Shown here: piece by piece, positions 1 to 11,349 of the stretch
Layout of the letters: every line of letters starts with the position of its first letter
Numbering within the stretch: the first letter of the stretch is position 1
Source of the DNA: Haberlea rhodopensis
Taxonomy: Eukaryota; Streptophyta; Magnoliopsida; Lamiales; Gesneriaceae
Length of the DNA stretch: 64,000 nucleotides
Direction of reading: 5' to 3'
NCBI GenBank assembly: GCA_907163345.1
Contig: CAJQUN010000057.1
Span: 248,001-312,000, forward strand
Notes under the pieces: model-generated
What the model saw: only the letters and a program-made list of their open reading frames with translations
What the model was told of the DNA's origin: nothing
Databases searched by the model: none
Position numbers and translations under genes: made by a program

Positions 1-201
1 GATACCGTTGAGGCAAGACCTTGGAGGTGTTGCTCGTGACTCGGAGTTCGTTGGACGTGGTGCTCCGTGGAATCTGCTCAAACACGCTACAAGGGTGAGA
101 CTTTTGTAATCCCTAATCCGATATGATAACCTATGTATAGATCCGGTGTCTTGTAATCCATAATATTTTATTCCGCTTCGTTGCTATGCATGATGGATTA
201 C

Positions 202-1007
202 TTACAACCTCAACCCCGTATTGTATGTATATGGGTAGGGGTTGTTTTGTGGCCGGTTTCCTACATAATTCACAGCTCCAATATTCTGAACGAATGAGTT
301 ACCTGTTTGGCATTCAATGCTCGGATGATTGCCTCCGCATAGGTCACAAGTAAGCACTTGAGCTTTCATCGCTGTCATGCTCATGTTGTCTAGCCTCTTG
401 TTCCATGCCTCAATTTGGGCGGCCAAAGCAGTAACATCACTCACTTGATGAACTCCAGCCTACTTCTTTGGCATGTTCCTTTCTAACTACCATTGATAGC
501 TATTAACAGCTATATCCTCCAACAGTGTATAAGCCTCCTCAGGTGTCTTTCTCATAACAGTACCTTCTGATGCTGCATCAATCATATAACGGTTATCAGA
601 AAGTAGACCGTTATAAAAAGTTTGTACCTGCAGCCAAATAGAAAGGCCATGATGTGGGCATCTCCTCAGTAAGTCCTTGAAGCGCTCCCATGATTCATAC
701 AATGTTTCAGGATCATGTTGTGCAAATGTAGTGGTATCATTCCTCATCTTAGCTGTCTTTGATGGTGGAAAGTATTTTGACAAGAAAGCTTGCACTATCC
801 CATCCCATGTAGTAATTGATCCTGTATGCAATGAATGCAACCAAGATTTAGCTTTATTTTTAAGGAAAAAGGGAAAAGTCGTAACATGATGGCGTTATCA
901 GTGACGCCATTATGCTTGAAAGTGTCACATATTTCCAAGAAGTTTGATATGTGAGTGTTGGGATCATCACTAGCCAATCCCCTAAACTGCACCAAGTGCT
1001 GGATCAT
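202..1007 (-). pseudogene. Athila-like gag, frameshifted remnant
   Basis: Three short minus-strand reading frames line up as one decayed gag (capsid/nucleocapsid) protein. At 795-1007 is the N-terminal block with DDPNTHISNFLEICDTFK. At 487-840 is the retrotransposon-gag core with ETLYESWERFKDLLRRCPHH. At 202-444 is a CX2CX4HX4C-like zinc knuckle (CDLCGGNHPSIEC). The frames differ, so at least two frameshifts separate them and no intact protein is possible. The gene sits directly downstream of the tRNA-Asp primer site, as expected. The family would package element RNA in cytoplasmic particles; this copy cannot. Confidence 0.75.
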
Positions 1008-1396
1008 TTGTATGATTGCAAGCTTGATTTCAAAGTTGTTCGCCTGTACCCTTGGTCTAGAAATACTAGAAATGATCCATTGAACGAAGGATGAGCATAA
1101 TCCATGAGTGATCGTCTATTGGGTACCTCGTCATTCCGTCTTTCATCTCTTCCACCACCTTCTTGATTGTTTTCTGCCATTGCTCGAGCTTCTCACAATC
1201 TCCTATGAAAAGTTCTTTCAATTTCGGGGTCAAAAGGCTCGAGTGTCAATCGTTTACTCCTTAGCATACACTACCTGTAAAAATCCAACCAAAGAAATGG
1301 CAGTAGTAGAGTAGTAGAAATGAAAAAAAAATCGAAAACAGCGAAAAGAAAATGGCTAAATTACAGTAACTAATCTATATGATATTACTTAAAAAG

Positions 1397-1414
1397 TCCC
1401 CGGCAACGGCGCCA
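1397..1414 (-). other. Primer binding site, tRNA-Asp type
   Basis: On the minus strand the sequence TGGCGCCGTTGCCGGGGA lies 6 bp inside the LTR end. It is complementary to the 3' end of plant tRNA-Asp (one wobble difference) and is the usual Athila/Tat minus-strand DNA primer site. It fixes element orientation and the inner LTR boundary. Confidence 0.85.
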
Positions 1415-1420
1415 AAAACT

Positions 1421-2924
1421 TGATCGCATTTATTTTAAACAATTATTTTCTATTATCGCGATTATACCGCAAGTGCACTGTGTCAAGTTTTAGTATAGTG
1501 AAGAAAGTTGGATGTCGTACCCACAATGACTAATAGTAATTACCATATGCAATTAGCTTAATTATATTTAGCCTACAAATATGTTATGAAAGATTACTAA
1601 TTTATTCAAACTTAGGAAATAACCAAAACACAAAGAAATAATATAGGAAACAATAGAGATAAATATCGATACTTCGGTTCACTTAAGTAATCCCCCACAA
1701 TTCATCTACTAATCCTAATCAAGGTTAATGCATCTAAGGTGACAAGTTTTCTGGTTGCATCTAATATACTCTCTCGAGTTATATTAAATATAATACCAAT
1801 TTGCAGTAAGTAACTCTAGTTCACTTATTTAACAAATCACTATTGCATATGCTTCATGAAAACTCATAGCCTTCGATTACTAGATATCTATAGCTATCAC
1901 TCATGTATTTGACGTCATCTCTCGATCTCGGTTTGAAATCCACGTATTTTGTTATTTGTTCCGTATTACAATCTTATCTCCCGATCTCAACTGCAAACTA
2001 ACATCATTCAAAGGGTAGCTAATCCCTTAAAAGCATTAAAAACATACCACAAACATGATAGCGAAAACTCAATCAAAAACTAGAATTCAATTTCTGGGTT
2101 CATACAAAAGTTCCCCTAATCTCGATAAACGACATAGCCTAGAAACTAAAGCAAAAACAATGTTTTATCATATTAAAGAACATAATAAACATTGAAATCT
2201 GAATAATAAGCCAAAATAATTTGAGAAATACAGAAAATCGCTAGGCGTTGACTCCTTGCGTTGATCAGATATTCCGTCTCTTGCTGCGTTGCTTTGAATC
2301 TCCAACTTGTATGTGGTGGCTCCTCCCAAATCTAGGGTAAATAATCAGATGAATAACCCTATTTTTGATGCAAACACTCCCTTTTTATATAGTGAAAAAT
2401 TCGAGCCCATCAAATCTGGTACCAAAATATAGCCCATAACTTAAATAAGGAAGTTTTCTCGGACATGACTCTGTTGGCGATCGATCTCTATGGCCATGGC
2501 GATCGATCTCTTCAACTTTATCTCTATGGCGGTCGATCTCTTCTTGAGTGGCGATTGATCGCCTAAACCTTCTGCCCCGATGCGATCGATCTCTTCATTA
2601 TGGCGATCGAGCGCCTTATTGTATGAAATTTTCCTCGCTTTACCGCCTCGTAGCGATCGATCTCCAGCGATCGATCTCCTCTTAATAGCGATCGATCTCC
2701 TTCATCAACTCAACTCTTTTTAGTGTCTTTCTAATGTCTTGCCTCGTTTTGTCCTAGTTACCACCTTTCGGTCCATAAAATGGGGGTTTTTAGGTATTTC
2801 TTGCACTTTCAGTGGATTCCTGGAAATATACAAAAACACAACCAAAATCGTAAAATTATCCAAGAATCATCATAAAAATGGCAAGAAATATATGCAAATA
2901 TAAATGTAAAAATGACACTTATCA
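1421..2924 (-). repeat. 5' LTR of Athila-like element (1504 bp)
   Basis: The LTR starts TGATAAGTGTC at 2924 and ends ...GCGATCA at 1421 (TG...CA). Its inner end shares the block around 'ACCGCAAGTGCAC' with 52186-52260 and 63916-64000. The outer flank 2925-2929 (ATAGT) would be one copy of the target duplication; the other copy is off-window. It contains a palindrome array at 2478-2698. Confidence 0.8.
2478..2698. repeat. CGATCGATC(G/T) palindrome array in Athila-like LTR
   Basis: Cores start at 2478/2500, 2530/2552, 2583/2604 and 2654/2668/2689. Intra-pair start-to-start distances are 22, 22 and 21, then 14 and 21. Most copies are GCGATCGATCTC rather than the full palindrome. The array lies about 225-450 bp from the LTR start. 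Confidence 0.8.
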
Positions 2925-4479
2925 ATAGTCTTTTATGGTGTTTATAGGTTAATATATCACAGAGTTGTAAAAACATTTTCATTGAAAAATGAAACTTTTT
3001 CATGGAATTATATGGAATTTTATTACAAGTTTTTAGATGTTTGTCGAATCCAAGCTCAAATGAATCACTATTCAATTTTATACAAACTGATAGTCAAATC
3101 TGAACTCAAAAAACCTTCAACGGGAGTATCCAGCAAGATATTTACGCTAGAAATGAAATGATTATTATAATAAAATATTATCAGAATATGACTATATGAG
3201 ATGTCATATCTTATACAATGAATGCTATGCAGGTTCAACAAGAATTCAAGAAATCGGAATCCAAATAAATTTGGTTACGAAAATATAATACTCTTCAAAC
3301 CTCGAGGGATAGATTCACAAACATAGTATCCACTTCAAATCACCAAACCACTACTACGTACCCTAACCTCGTAGGATTACGAACTCACTATGCTTTACAA
3401 GCCTCCAACAAATTCACGGGCTAGTTACACCTCCGTAGGTAAACTAGGATCAAGACTCAACATGTATGGTGTGTTGTCTATTGCATGTTTGTTCGCTCGT
3501 TATTTAGATCAGAGCACTTTTATTAATTGAAGTTCCTTTTATCATTTTGTAACAAGCTCTAGATTTAATATACTTTTACAATGTTTATGAACAATACTCA
3601 TCCATACTGATTGAGTAATTCTTAGGAAAGACCGTATAATAGCCTCCTAGACATAACCACCCTTCTAAGCAAGTTCTCAAGAAAGAGAACACAACTCTCC
3701 TTAGATAAAAGTTACTTACATGGTAGATATTTAATTACTCTAATTACTCTACATATATAGCAAGGTTTACTTAATTCTAACATAACCACTTAGCCCTACA
3801 TATACACATCTACCAGCTATTTATCCATAATTATTTAAAACATAAACTAAAAGAAACGATAAAAATTACCTTAGGACGCTCAGGCTCCCTACTGTAGACG
3901 ACTGCTGCTCCTAGCTTAACTTCTTTACTAAAAGTTCAGTCCCAGTAGAAACTGCTGGAACTAAATACTTTGGGATTTTTGCATGCCAAAATATTGTTCA
4001 AAAATACACAAGAAGATTATTTGAGGTGTGATTTATAATTCAACTTCAAACATTTATTTACAAGAAAACTTGAGGATTGGAATTAAGAATGTTTCGATTT
4101 CGGATATTCATTTATTTGGGATTTTGTAGAAATTTCATTAAATTATATTTGGAGCAAATTTAAGCATTATTCCAAAAAGATTTGAACAGAACTCAAAACA
4201 TGAAAATTATAGCATATATCTTAACTTTACTAGGCTTTTTAGAAAACCTAATTTGGACATCAAATTTGTTGATCATGCCCAAAATACTAAAAGTAATTTC
4301 TCCCAAATTGGTAACAGGTGTCAGTGAAACGTTTTTCATTAAAGTACACATTTTACCTTATTTTATTGCGTAGTTCTGTACACTAGAATCTCGGTTTCAT
4401 GTTTATTGTACTAAATATAAGTTGAAAATTACCGGGAATTACATAATTGCTTCTTCTTTTTCTTCTCCTCATTTCTCCT
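2925..4479. other. Unassigned AT-rich sequence
   Basis: I see no coding gene, LTR boundary or tandem array here. Short open frames (for example near 2809-3075 and 4182-4373) have no recognisable domain and low-complexity composition. This is probably old transposon-derived DNA. Confidence 0.5.
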
Positions 4480-5310
4480 CGGTCTTATACACAGTCTGCA
4501 ATGAAGTGTCCAGTATTGCCACAATTTTAACAAGCTTGGTCAAGGTCAGCAGTCTCCTTTCGAGGTTTATATCCTCAAGAAGAATAATTTTGATTTTTCT
4601 TTTTCATAAACTTGCTAATTTTTTTAAGGAAAAGTGACATGTCATCGTTATTTCTCTGCTGATGTATCTTTGATAGCAGCCATTACCTTGGTTGGTAGTG
4701 AACTCGAAGGCTATTTATCCACACGTGTACCAAGCTCAAATTTGTATGCCTTAAAATCAGTAAACAAGTCATGAAGTTCGATCTTGTTGATGTCATTTGA
4801 CTCCCTCATTATAACTATATTCACATCCCACTCCTTGGAAAGTGCACACATCACTTTCAGAGCTATCTTCCTGTTATCATAGGATTTATCGAGAGATATT
4901 ATTTCAATAATTAGATTTGTAAATCATTCTTCAAATGCACATAATGTTTCTTCCGTTTTTTTTTTTCATTTTCTCATATTTTTGTACAACAATATTGAGC
5001 TTATTTTCTTTCGTTTGTTCATTCCTTCAACAAGTTAGTTAGATTCTCCCAAATTTTTTCCAGTAGCACATATTTTAATTTTCCTAAACATATTTTTATC
5101 CACAGTTTTGAAAAAAATATTCTTAGCCACATTGCCAAGGTACCTTTTTCTCATCCTCGGTGGTCCATTCTGCTCGGGGCGTTTCATCCGTTTGTGGAGC
5201 ACCACCAATTACTGCTGTTGCAGAATTGGCTTTAAGAATTTTCAGTGGACCACCAGTGATGATGAACCACATATAATCACCATGAGCAGAGATATGTGTC
5301 TGCATTCGAT
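4480..5310 (-). pseudogene. Ty1/Copia gag remnant
   Basis: Minus-strand translation near 5305-5123 gives a Copia-type gag N-terminus with GGPLKILKAN and RAEWTTEDEKK, the 'W..eDkkk' signature of the UBN2 gag family. It then shifts frame (reading on as NVAKNIFF). At about 4488-4535 a zinc knuckle CGNTGHFIADC remains, with a stop just before it. Frameshifts and stops make it non-functional. It lies next to a tRNA-iMet primer site and a short LTR, so this is the 5' end of a Copia element, with protease-integrase-RT missing to the left. Confidence 0.65.
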
Positions 5311-5404
5311 TTTTTCAATCATCATATTCTTCTTTAGAAAATATAGGAATCTTATGAAACAAGGTCATCTTAGATTTTAAACTTTGCAGAGCTCAGATAA
5401 ATCC

Positions 5405-5416
5405 GCTCTGATACCA
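5405..5416 (-). other. Primer binding site, tRNA-iMet type
   Basis: GCTCTGATACCA on the plus strand is TGGTATCAGAGC on the minus strand, the complement of the initiator-tRNA-Met 3' end. It is 6 bp from the putative LTR end and just upstream of the gag remnant. Confidence 0.75.
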
Positions 5417-5422
5417 CCTTTT

Positions 5423-5674
5423 GAGATCAGTTTGGTGCTTAGAGAGGTGAATAAACGCCTATTTAAACTTTTGATTTCAATTCTCCTTTTAATTATCCGT
5501 TGGATAAAAGACGTTAAACGTTCAGCTGGTTTGAGATATGCTGAATCTCGCTTACGCATGATACTCCCAAAAAGAGTGATGATCTTTAAGTATCAATAAG
5601 AGTTTAGTATGCCTCTATTTATCTTTAAGTATCAATAAGAGTTTAGTATGCCTCTATTTTTATCTTCTTCAACA
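5423..5674 (-). repeat. Putative short Copia LTR (252 bp) with internal 39-bp duplication
   Basis: On the minus strand it starts TGTTGAAGAAG at 5674 and ends ...CTCA at 5423, next to the primer site. The length is normal for Copia. Inside, a 39-bp unit is exactly repeated in tandem (5582-5620 and 5621-5659). Only one LTR is present, so the boundary rests on TG/CA and primer-site spacing. Confidence 0.55.
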
Positions 5675-5770
5675 AACCAAAGAGGAGGAGTTAAGTCCTG
5701 CGATGACCTGCTAGGATCAGAAACAAGTGTTAGAAGGGGACCAGAATATTTTCCGACGGGTCCCCTCCGA
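5675..5770. other. Fragment of an unidentified repeat ending in CCGACGGGTCCCCTCCGACG
   Basis: This short piece ends in a GC-rich motif (about 5730-5768) that recurs at about 30607-30648. It is cut off at 5771, where retrotransposon LTR sequence begins. The family is not recognised. Confidence 0.45.
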
Positions 5771-6110
5771 CGGGGACCAAGGCTCCAAAAACTCGAGTCT
5801 CAAATACTCGCACCCTGACTCATTAAAAATCACCTGTGTTCAATAATTATCTCACACTCACTATTTTCATTACCAACCTCAAACCAAAGCTCCCTAGATC
5901 CCAGATCCCACTACCAATACAAATCCAAGATTTATCACCTTAATGAGAATACCTCAACCCTTGGGCCCAACGACCCCGATATCGAAATAAAATCCTCGGG
6001 AATCTCAACATCGTAATTATCTCATAATTATTCCGAATAGAATCCATTAAGGATTATAATCACTCCGGGATTACAATTTATTTTCCGAATATCACATTTA
6101 TCCCCCACTA
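5771..6110 (-). repeat. Truncated 3' LTR and polypurine tract of the old element
   Basis: 5771-6096 matches the flanks at 19790-20002 and 29586-29713 (the other LTR of the same element). It ends GAATATCACA, which on the minus strand is the LTR start TGTGATATTC. 6097-6110 is TAGTGGGGGATAAA on the minus strand, a polypurine tract. The other end of the LTR (about 600 bp) is missing at 5771. Confidence 0.7.
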
Positions 6111-7659
6111 ATAAAATTTCATCCTCGAAATTCGCACATGAGTTCTCCACGTACCGTCGAGACCACACAACCCGATTTGGGTCCCCGACATCGATTCATG
6201 AATACATCATGATCGAACACCAATCGCGAGGACATCGATCTCGCTCCAAATCTGGAATGGAATTCTCCTCCCAAGCTATCACAACCTTAAAAGATGTTAA
6301 CATACCTCGATGTTAACCATCGCAAAAGCAGTCAGTCAACCTTAACTGCTATCCAATCGAATCATTACTGATTCCAACATAGATATCGCCTCGATCTCTA
6401 CAACTTAGTCTACGATGTCAACATACATCGCTACCAGAAAACTACCAGTATGCATCAGTATATCATACTAATCCCAGTTTCCATTCTCCAATCCCGTCTC
6501 CAGTCAAGGAGTAGTTGCACCATTTGCAACTCGGATCGGGCAACTCACGGCTACCAATCAACACAAAATACATCTCCATAGATGTCCACATCGTGTGTTC
6601 CAAGGAATCACATCTTGGTTCAACACACTACCGAAAACTCAATAAAGTCTCAAAATCCGTATACACGAAGTATACAAATTCCAACGATGCTCCGCACTAA
6701 TATCATAGTACTCACCATTCCCGAGCATCTTTTCAAAGACGTCTTCTCATACGTCTTACATATGAAACAAAGCCATTACTCGGTCCACCACCCGTAATGC
6801 TTACGATGGTTGATTCATAATCAACTCTCAACCGATACTAACTGTTTCCACAACAGTATTGTTCCAAATGACTCCAAGAGATACAACTGGTACAGTAGTG
6901 TTATCACACTAACTATATCCCACGGCTCCGGTTACGTTCTCCATTACATCCTCAATGCAAGAATTCTCAATCAGAGGTAACAATAACTTGTTAACCCTCT
7001 CGTTGGTACTCCCGACCAAGCTGAGCTGAAAGCTCCCTTGAGGTATTCCTCACCTCAACTCAAAGGCATCATAGTGTTACACGAGTCCACTATAACCTCT
7101 CATCGTAACATCATACAGGTCCACCACACCCGGTTCCGATAAGCAGTATAGTGGCTACAACAAGCTCACTATAGCAACAACAAATCACCATGCCTGGCTA
7201 GCAACTCGCAGCCTCCTAAGGTTTACATAAAACCTGCCAACGTATCATACATTCAATCCTGGTATACAATACCGTACCATCAATTAGAGTAATGGATCAT
7301 CATCCAATATCTCTCTAATACCGATACACAAGGGACATCTCCATGTCCTTATTCAATCACAAATCAATTCTAACCCGTTAGGATTTATTTCACATTCTCA
7401 TGTGCATGGGCGACCATGTACACCATACACCACATCGACATATGTATGTAGTTCCCTCGATAACTACATACACTACAAGTCGCTTGGCCGTAGCCAACTC
7501 AACGAGTATACCCAAGGTACCACTACTCGTAACACGTTTACCACCATACGTGTTGCAGTACTCTTACCTGTACGGCACAACCATTTATTCATCGAGAAAC
7601 CCGCTCAGCATAATGGTTCCGTGTCAACCTGTGACGCCTACATGTCAATAAATGACACC

Positions 7660-8045
7660 CACAATGTTCTCGTCAACTCGTACGGTACATGTCAACACAT
7701 GACACCCATAATGTCCTCGTCAACTCGTGATTGTACATGTCAACACATGACATCCACAATTCCTCGTCAACTCGTGACGGTATATGTCAACACATGAAAT
7801 CCACAATTCCTCGTCAACTCATGACGGTATATGTCAACACATGACATCCATGATTCCTCGTCAACTCATGACAGTATATGTCAACACATGACATCCATGA
7901 TTCCTCATCAACTCATGACGGTATCTGTCAACACATGACATCCATGATTCCTCGTGAACTCATGACGGTATATGTCAACATATGACATCCATGATTCCTC
8001 GTCAACTCGTGACGGGATATGTCAACACATGACATCCATGATTAT
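7660..8045. repeat. Tandem array, about 47-bp unit, about 8 copies
   Basis: Successive units share CGTCAACTC and TGTCAACACATGACATCC with a few substitutions each. Copies become more uniform toward the right end. Lies in the internal region of the old element. Confidence 0.85.
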
Positions 8046-8156
8046 TGCTAACTCAATGGCAATATAAAATTACTCATCTCTAATATAATAGCGGCACATC
8101 TATATTCATCGCCTAACAGCGGTATTCCACACTCATCGCTCGATGGTTGTATACTC

Positions 8157-8600
8157 CCTCGTTACGAATATCATCGCTACGTATACAATGTTATAATCCA
8201 TCGCTACGTATACATCGACATAAACCATCGCTACGTATACAATGACATAATCCATCGCTATGTATACAACGGCATAATCCATCACTACGTATACAGTGGC
8301 ATAAACCATCGCTACGTATGCAGCGACATAAACCATCGCTACGTATCCAGAGGTATAATCCATCGCTATGTATACAACGACATAAACTATCGCTACGTAT
8401 ACATCGGCATAAACCATCGCTACGTATACAAAGGCATAAACCATCGCTACGTATACAACGGCATAATCCATCGCTACGTATACAACGGCATAAACCATCA
8501 CTACGTATACATCGGCATAAATCATTCCGACGTATATAGCGGCATAATCCATCACTATGTATACAACGGCATAATCCATCGTTATGTATACAACGGCATA
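8157..8600. repeat. Tandem array, 27-bp unit, about 16 copies
   Basis: The unit is built on CCATCGCTACGTATACAACGGCAT. Because 27 is a multiple of three and the unit lacks stops in several frames, long spurious reading frames appear on both strands. Confidence 0.9.
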
Positions 8601-8790
8601 AACCATCGTTTCGACACGACAGTGGCATCATCGCTTCGACATGACAACGACATCATCGCTTTGACGTGACAGCAGATGTACCATCGCTTCGACAGGACAG
8701 TTGCATCATCGCTTCGACATGACAGTGGCATGTACCATCGCTTCAATATGACAGCGGCATCATCGCTTCGACATGACAGCGGAATAATCA
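8601..8790. repeat. Tandem array, CATCGCTTCGACATGACAGCGG-type unit
   Basis: About seven units of roughly 25-30 bp alternate ATCGCTTCGACATGACAGC and GGCAT. The reverse complement (CCGCTGTCATGTCGAAGCGA) closely matches units inside the Tekay-type LTR at about 10425-10620. Confidence 0.8.
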
Positions 8791-9803
8791 TGAATGTATC
8801 ACTTTGCTCCGCAGGCTCAAGAGGTACTCCCATTTACGTGGCACTTTGCCCTGTAGGCTCAAGAGGTGACCCCCGTACATGTGCACTTTGCCTATTGGAC
8901 TTAAGAGGTGATGCCCATTCCGCATAATCTCATCGATATCTCAACATACCTGCATCAATACAATGATATCAATATGCGCAGTTAATACAACAGTTCACAA
9001 GTCCTACCATGTTATATCAGCGGCTCAATAATATCCCTCGCTTTGAATTATCAGCGGCTCAATGATATCTGTGATATCCCTGAAATAATTAATTGCAATT
9101 TGGGCATTAATTATGTTTATGTGATCTTATGGTGATAATTAGATTATGTGTTGGGGCTAATTATCTTGGTGAAATGCTTGTCACATGGTAGGCGTGACCC
9201 GGTAGAGCATTTCAGGGTGCATGTTATGCATGTTGGGTATTTTAATGGTTTAAATGAAATGGGTTGTGTTTATTTGGTAAAGCATGATTTTAATAGGGAT
9301 TTTGATGCATTGTGGTAAAATGCTTTTAAAATATCATGTTGGGGTATTTTATATATCATGCTTGTGTCTTGATACACATTTAAATCATATAGCATGGCAA
9401 GGGAGCCACTTGCATACCTTTATATCCCATCACCCTCTCTATCAACTTTATATCCCTCAACCCCCTCCATTATCCAAAAAAGCTTCCATTTTCGTTTCTG
9501 CAACAAGAGAGGAGGAGAAAGCTTTGAAAAAGGGGTCTTTTTGGGAGTTCTTGCCAAAAACTTAAAGCTCAAGTGGTAAGCTTTCATTATGGTGAAGTCT
9601 TGTTGAGTTTTGATTGAGTTTGTAGCTTGTTTTTGGGGTTAAAAGGGTGGATCTTGGTCCAACATGTTGTTTATGTTTGGGGGTTGTATTTTAAGGTTGT
9701 TTTGTGGTTTAATGTTGTGTTGGGTGGTTGATCTTGGTTGTATATGAGTTTAGGTGTTGTTGGAAACTCATACTTGGAAGTTTCTCGCTGGAACAGGGCT
9801 GCT

Positions 9804-10018
9804 CGATCGATCGAAATCTGGGTCCGATCGATCGAGCAGGGCAGAACCTGAACAAGGCGTGAAATGAGCTTACCGATCGATCGACAATTTGTTCCGATCG
9901 ATCGGTGTGACGTCTCGATCGATCGATAAAATGTTTCGATCAATCGATGGAGGCAGTGCTTGGATGCCTATTTTCTCTTCACTTGGCGATCGATCGGGGC
10001 TTAGAGGGCGATCGATCG
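9804..10018. repeat. Four palindrome pairs, CGATCGATCG, in Tekay-type LTR
   Basis: Core starts 9804/9825, 9874/9895, 9916/9937 and 9987/10009, with intra-pair distances of 21, 21, 21 and 22 bp. Flanking bases vary by pair (TCGATCGATCGA, CCGATCGATCGG, GCGATCGATCGC). Seven of the eight cores are perfect. Confidence 0.92.
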
Positions 10019-10240
10019 CAAGGCATAAAATGTGGATTTTGGGATTTTGTTCTAAATGATGATGTTTTTGGTAATGGTTCATTTATTGGCTTCTAATATG
10101 GATTCATGTGATTGTGTAGAACCATCCCAGGTAGCCACACATCGAAGGAGATAAAGTTCCACGACACCTCCATTTTTGGAACTAAGGTACGTAGTGAGAG
10201 GTACGAGCATCGGACGGTAAAACGTATTTATTACGCTTTG

Positions 10241-10395
10241 ATTGGTTATGCATTATGGTTGCACACATGGTCTTAATTATGCATTATGGTTGCATACACG
10301 ATTGGATATGCATTATGGTTGCATATATGGTTGGTTATGCATTATGGTTGCATACAGGGTTGGATATGCATTACGGTTGCATATATATATTGTGA
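10241..10395 (+). repeat. Tandem array in LTR, about 29-bp unit, about 5 copies
   Basis: Units contain TATGCATTATGGTTGCA. The same array recurs in the 3' LTR at about 16154-16308. It produces spurious reading frames. Confidence 0.85.
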
Positions 10396-11146
10396 GTCGA
10401 GATTATATTGCAGTGATGATAGAATACTTGCCGCCGTCATGTCGAAGCGATGATAGAATACTTGCCGCTGTCATATTTAGCGATGAAGAATATTTGCCGC
10501 AAATATGTCGAAGCGAAGGATAATGCCGCTGTCATATTGATGCGAGGGATATTATGCCGCTAATATGTCGAAGCGAGGGGTATTAATGCCGCTGCCATAT
10601 AAACGCGAGGGGTATTATGCCACTGATATAATAAGACTGGAAATTGGCCATTAGTATACACGGAATGGATACATGTCATGACATGCATATTGGCATTATA
10701 ATCCTTTGATTATTATTGTGATACAGGGACAACCAAGAGAGCTTTTAAATGTGTTAAATACAGGAAGTGGATTGCATTTACGGTTTATGCATTGAATTAT
10801 GATCATATTATTGTGGATATGATTTATATACATGCTCATGGTTTTGGGGTTGTTCCTGTAGGTACTTTTGGGCGGAAGGGGCTAAGGCGGGTTGATGCGA
10901 TGAGCTAGTGAGGAGTGCTCTGGGTAGCAGGCTTATTCTTTTGCATAGTATCTACTCTAGGAGTAGTGTAAAGCTATAGGATTAGCATCCATTGGTTGGG
11001 AATGTAACTAATCCCTTTTGGAACTTTATTTTGGCACTGTAATTTAATAGCTCAGGGCATCAACACAACCTTTATACTCTGTTTATGCATGGAAATTTTT
11101 ATTTACGCCTTAATCTGCACTTAAGGAACTAGGGTCCTTACATTAG

Positions 11147-11158
11147 TGGTATCAGAGC
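11147..11158 (+). other. Primer binding site, tRNA-iMet
   Basis: TGGTATCAGAGC, complementary to the initiator-tRNA-Met 3' end, 4 bp downstream of the 5' LTR. Confidence 0.92.
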
Positions 11159-11349
11159 AGTGGTTAGAGAACCCGGGAATGAGTGAAGGGTAGCCTTAGC
11201 ATGGTTAGCTAAGTGTTTACATTTGAGCATGTTCATGCATGTGGCGCATATTGGTGTATAAACTGTTATACATGCTTATTATCGTTCATGTTATCTAACG
11301 GCATAACATGTTTATTGCTTGGAATTGTTGTTAACCCTTGTATTACAGC

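Larger units (their letters stand above)
1..2924 (-). mobile_element. Athila-like LTR retrotransposon, 5' part (runs off left edge)
   Basis: Read on the minus strand, an LTR (2924 down to 1421) is followed by a primer site complementary to tRNA-Asp and then a decayed gag. This order is typical of the Athila/Tat branch of Ty3/gypsy. The rest of the element lies beyond position 1. The LTR begins TGATAAG and ends GCGATCA, the same termini as the Athila-like LTR at 52186-62377. Lineage is inferred from the primer site and gag character; no pol is in view to confirm it. Confidence 0.8.
6111..9069 (-). other. Non-coding internal region of the old element
   Basis: No open frame longer than repeat-derived ones, and no gag or pol motifs on either strand. 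About 6111-7640 shows patchy similarity to 22660-24900 in the young element (for example the shared 'TTGGTACTCC...GAGCTG' stretch near 7013 and 24152). About 7640-8790 is tandem repeats. Confidence 0.7.
9070..11142 (+). repeat. 5' LTR of decayed Tekay-type element (2073 bp)
   Basis: Starts TGTGATATCCCTG and ends GGGTCCTTACA, 4 bp before the primer site. It contains a palindrome array (9804-10018), a tandem array (10241-10395) and a run of GCCGCT...AGCGA units (10425-10620). Confidence 0.93.

Noticed and set aside
5405..5416. tRNA gene fragments at GCTCTGATACCA sites (also 17641, 26908)
   Set aside because: These are retrotransposon primer binding sites beside LTR ends; no cloverleaf surrounds them.
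8157..8600. CRISPR-like regular repeats
   Set aside because: Units are directly adjacent with no unique spacers, and the sequence is a plant nuclear retrotransposon.
8133..8631. Long minus-strand frames encoding periodic (SDGLCRCIR)n or (VYVAMVYADVY)n proteins
   Set aside because: They are translations of the 27-bp tandem array in several frames at once; no start context, domain or conservation supports a protein.
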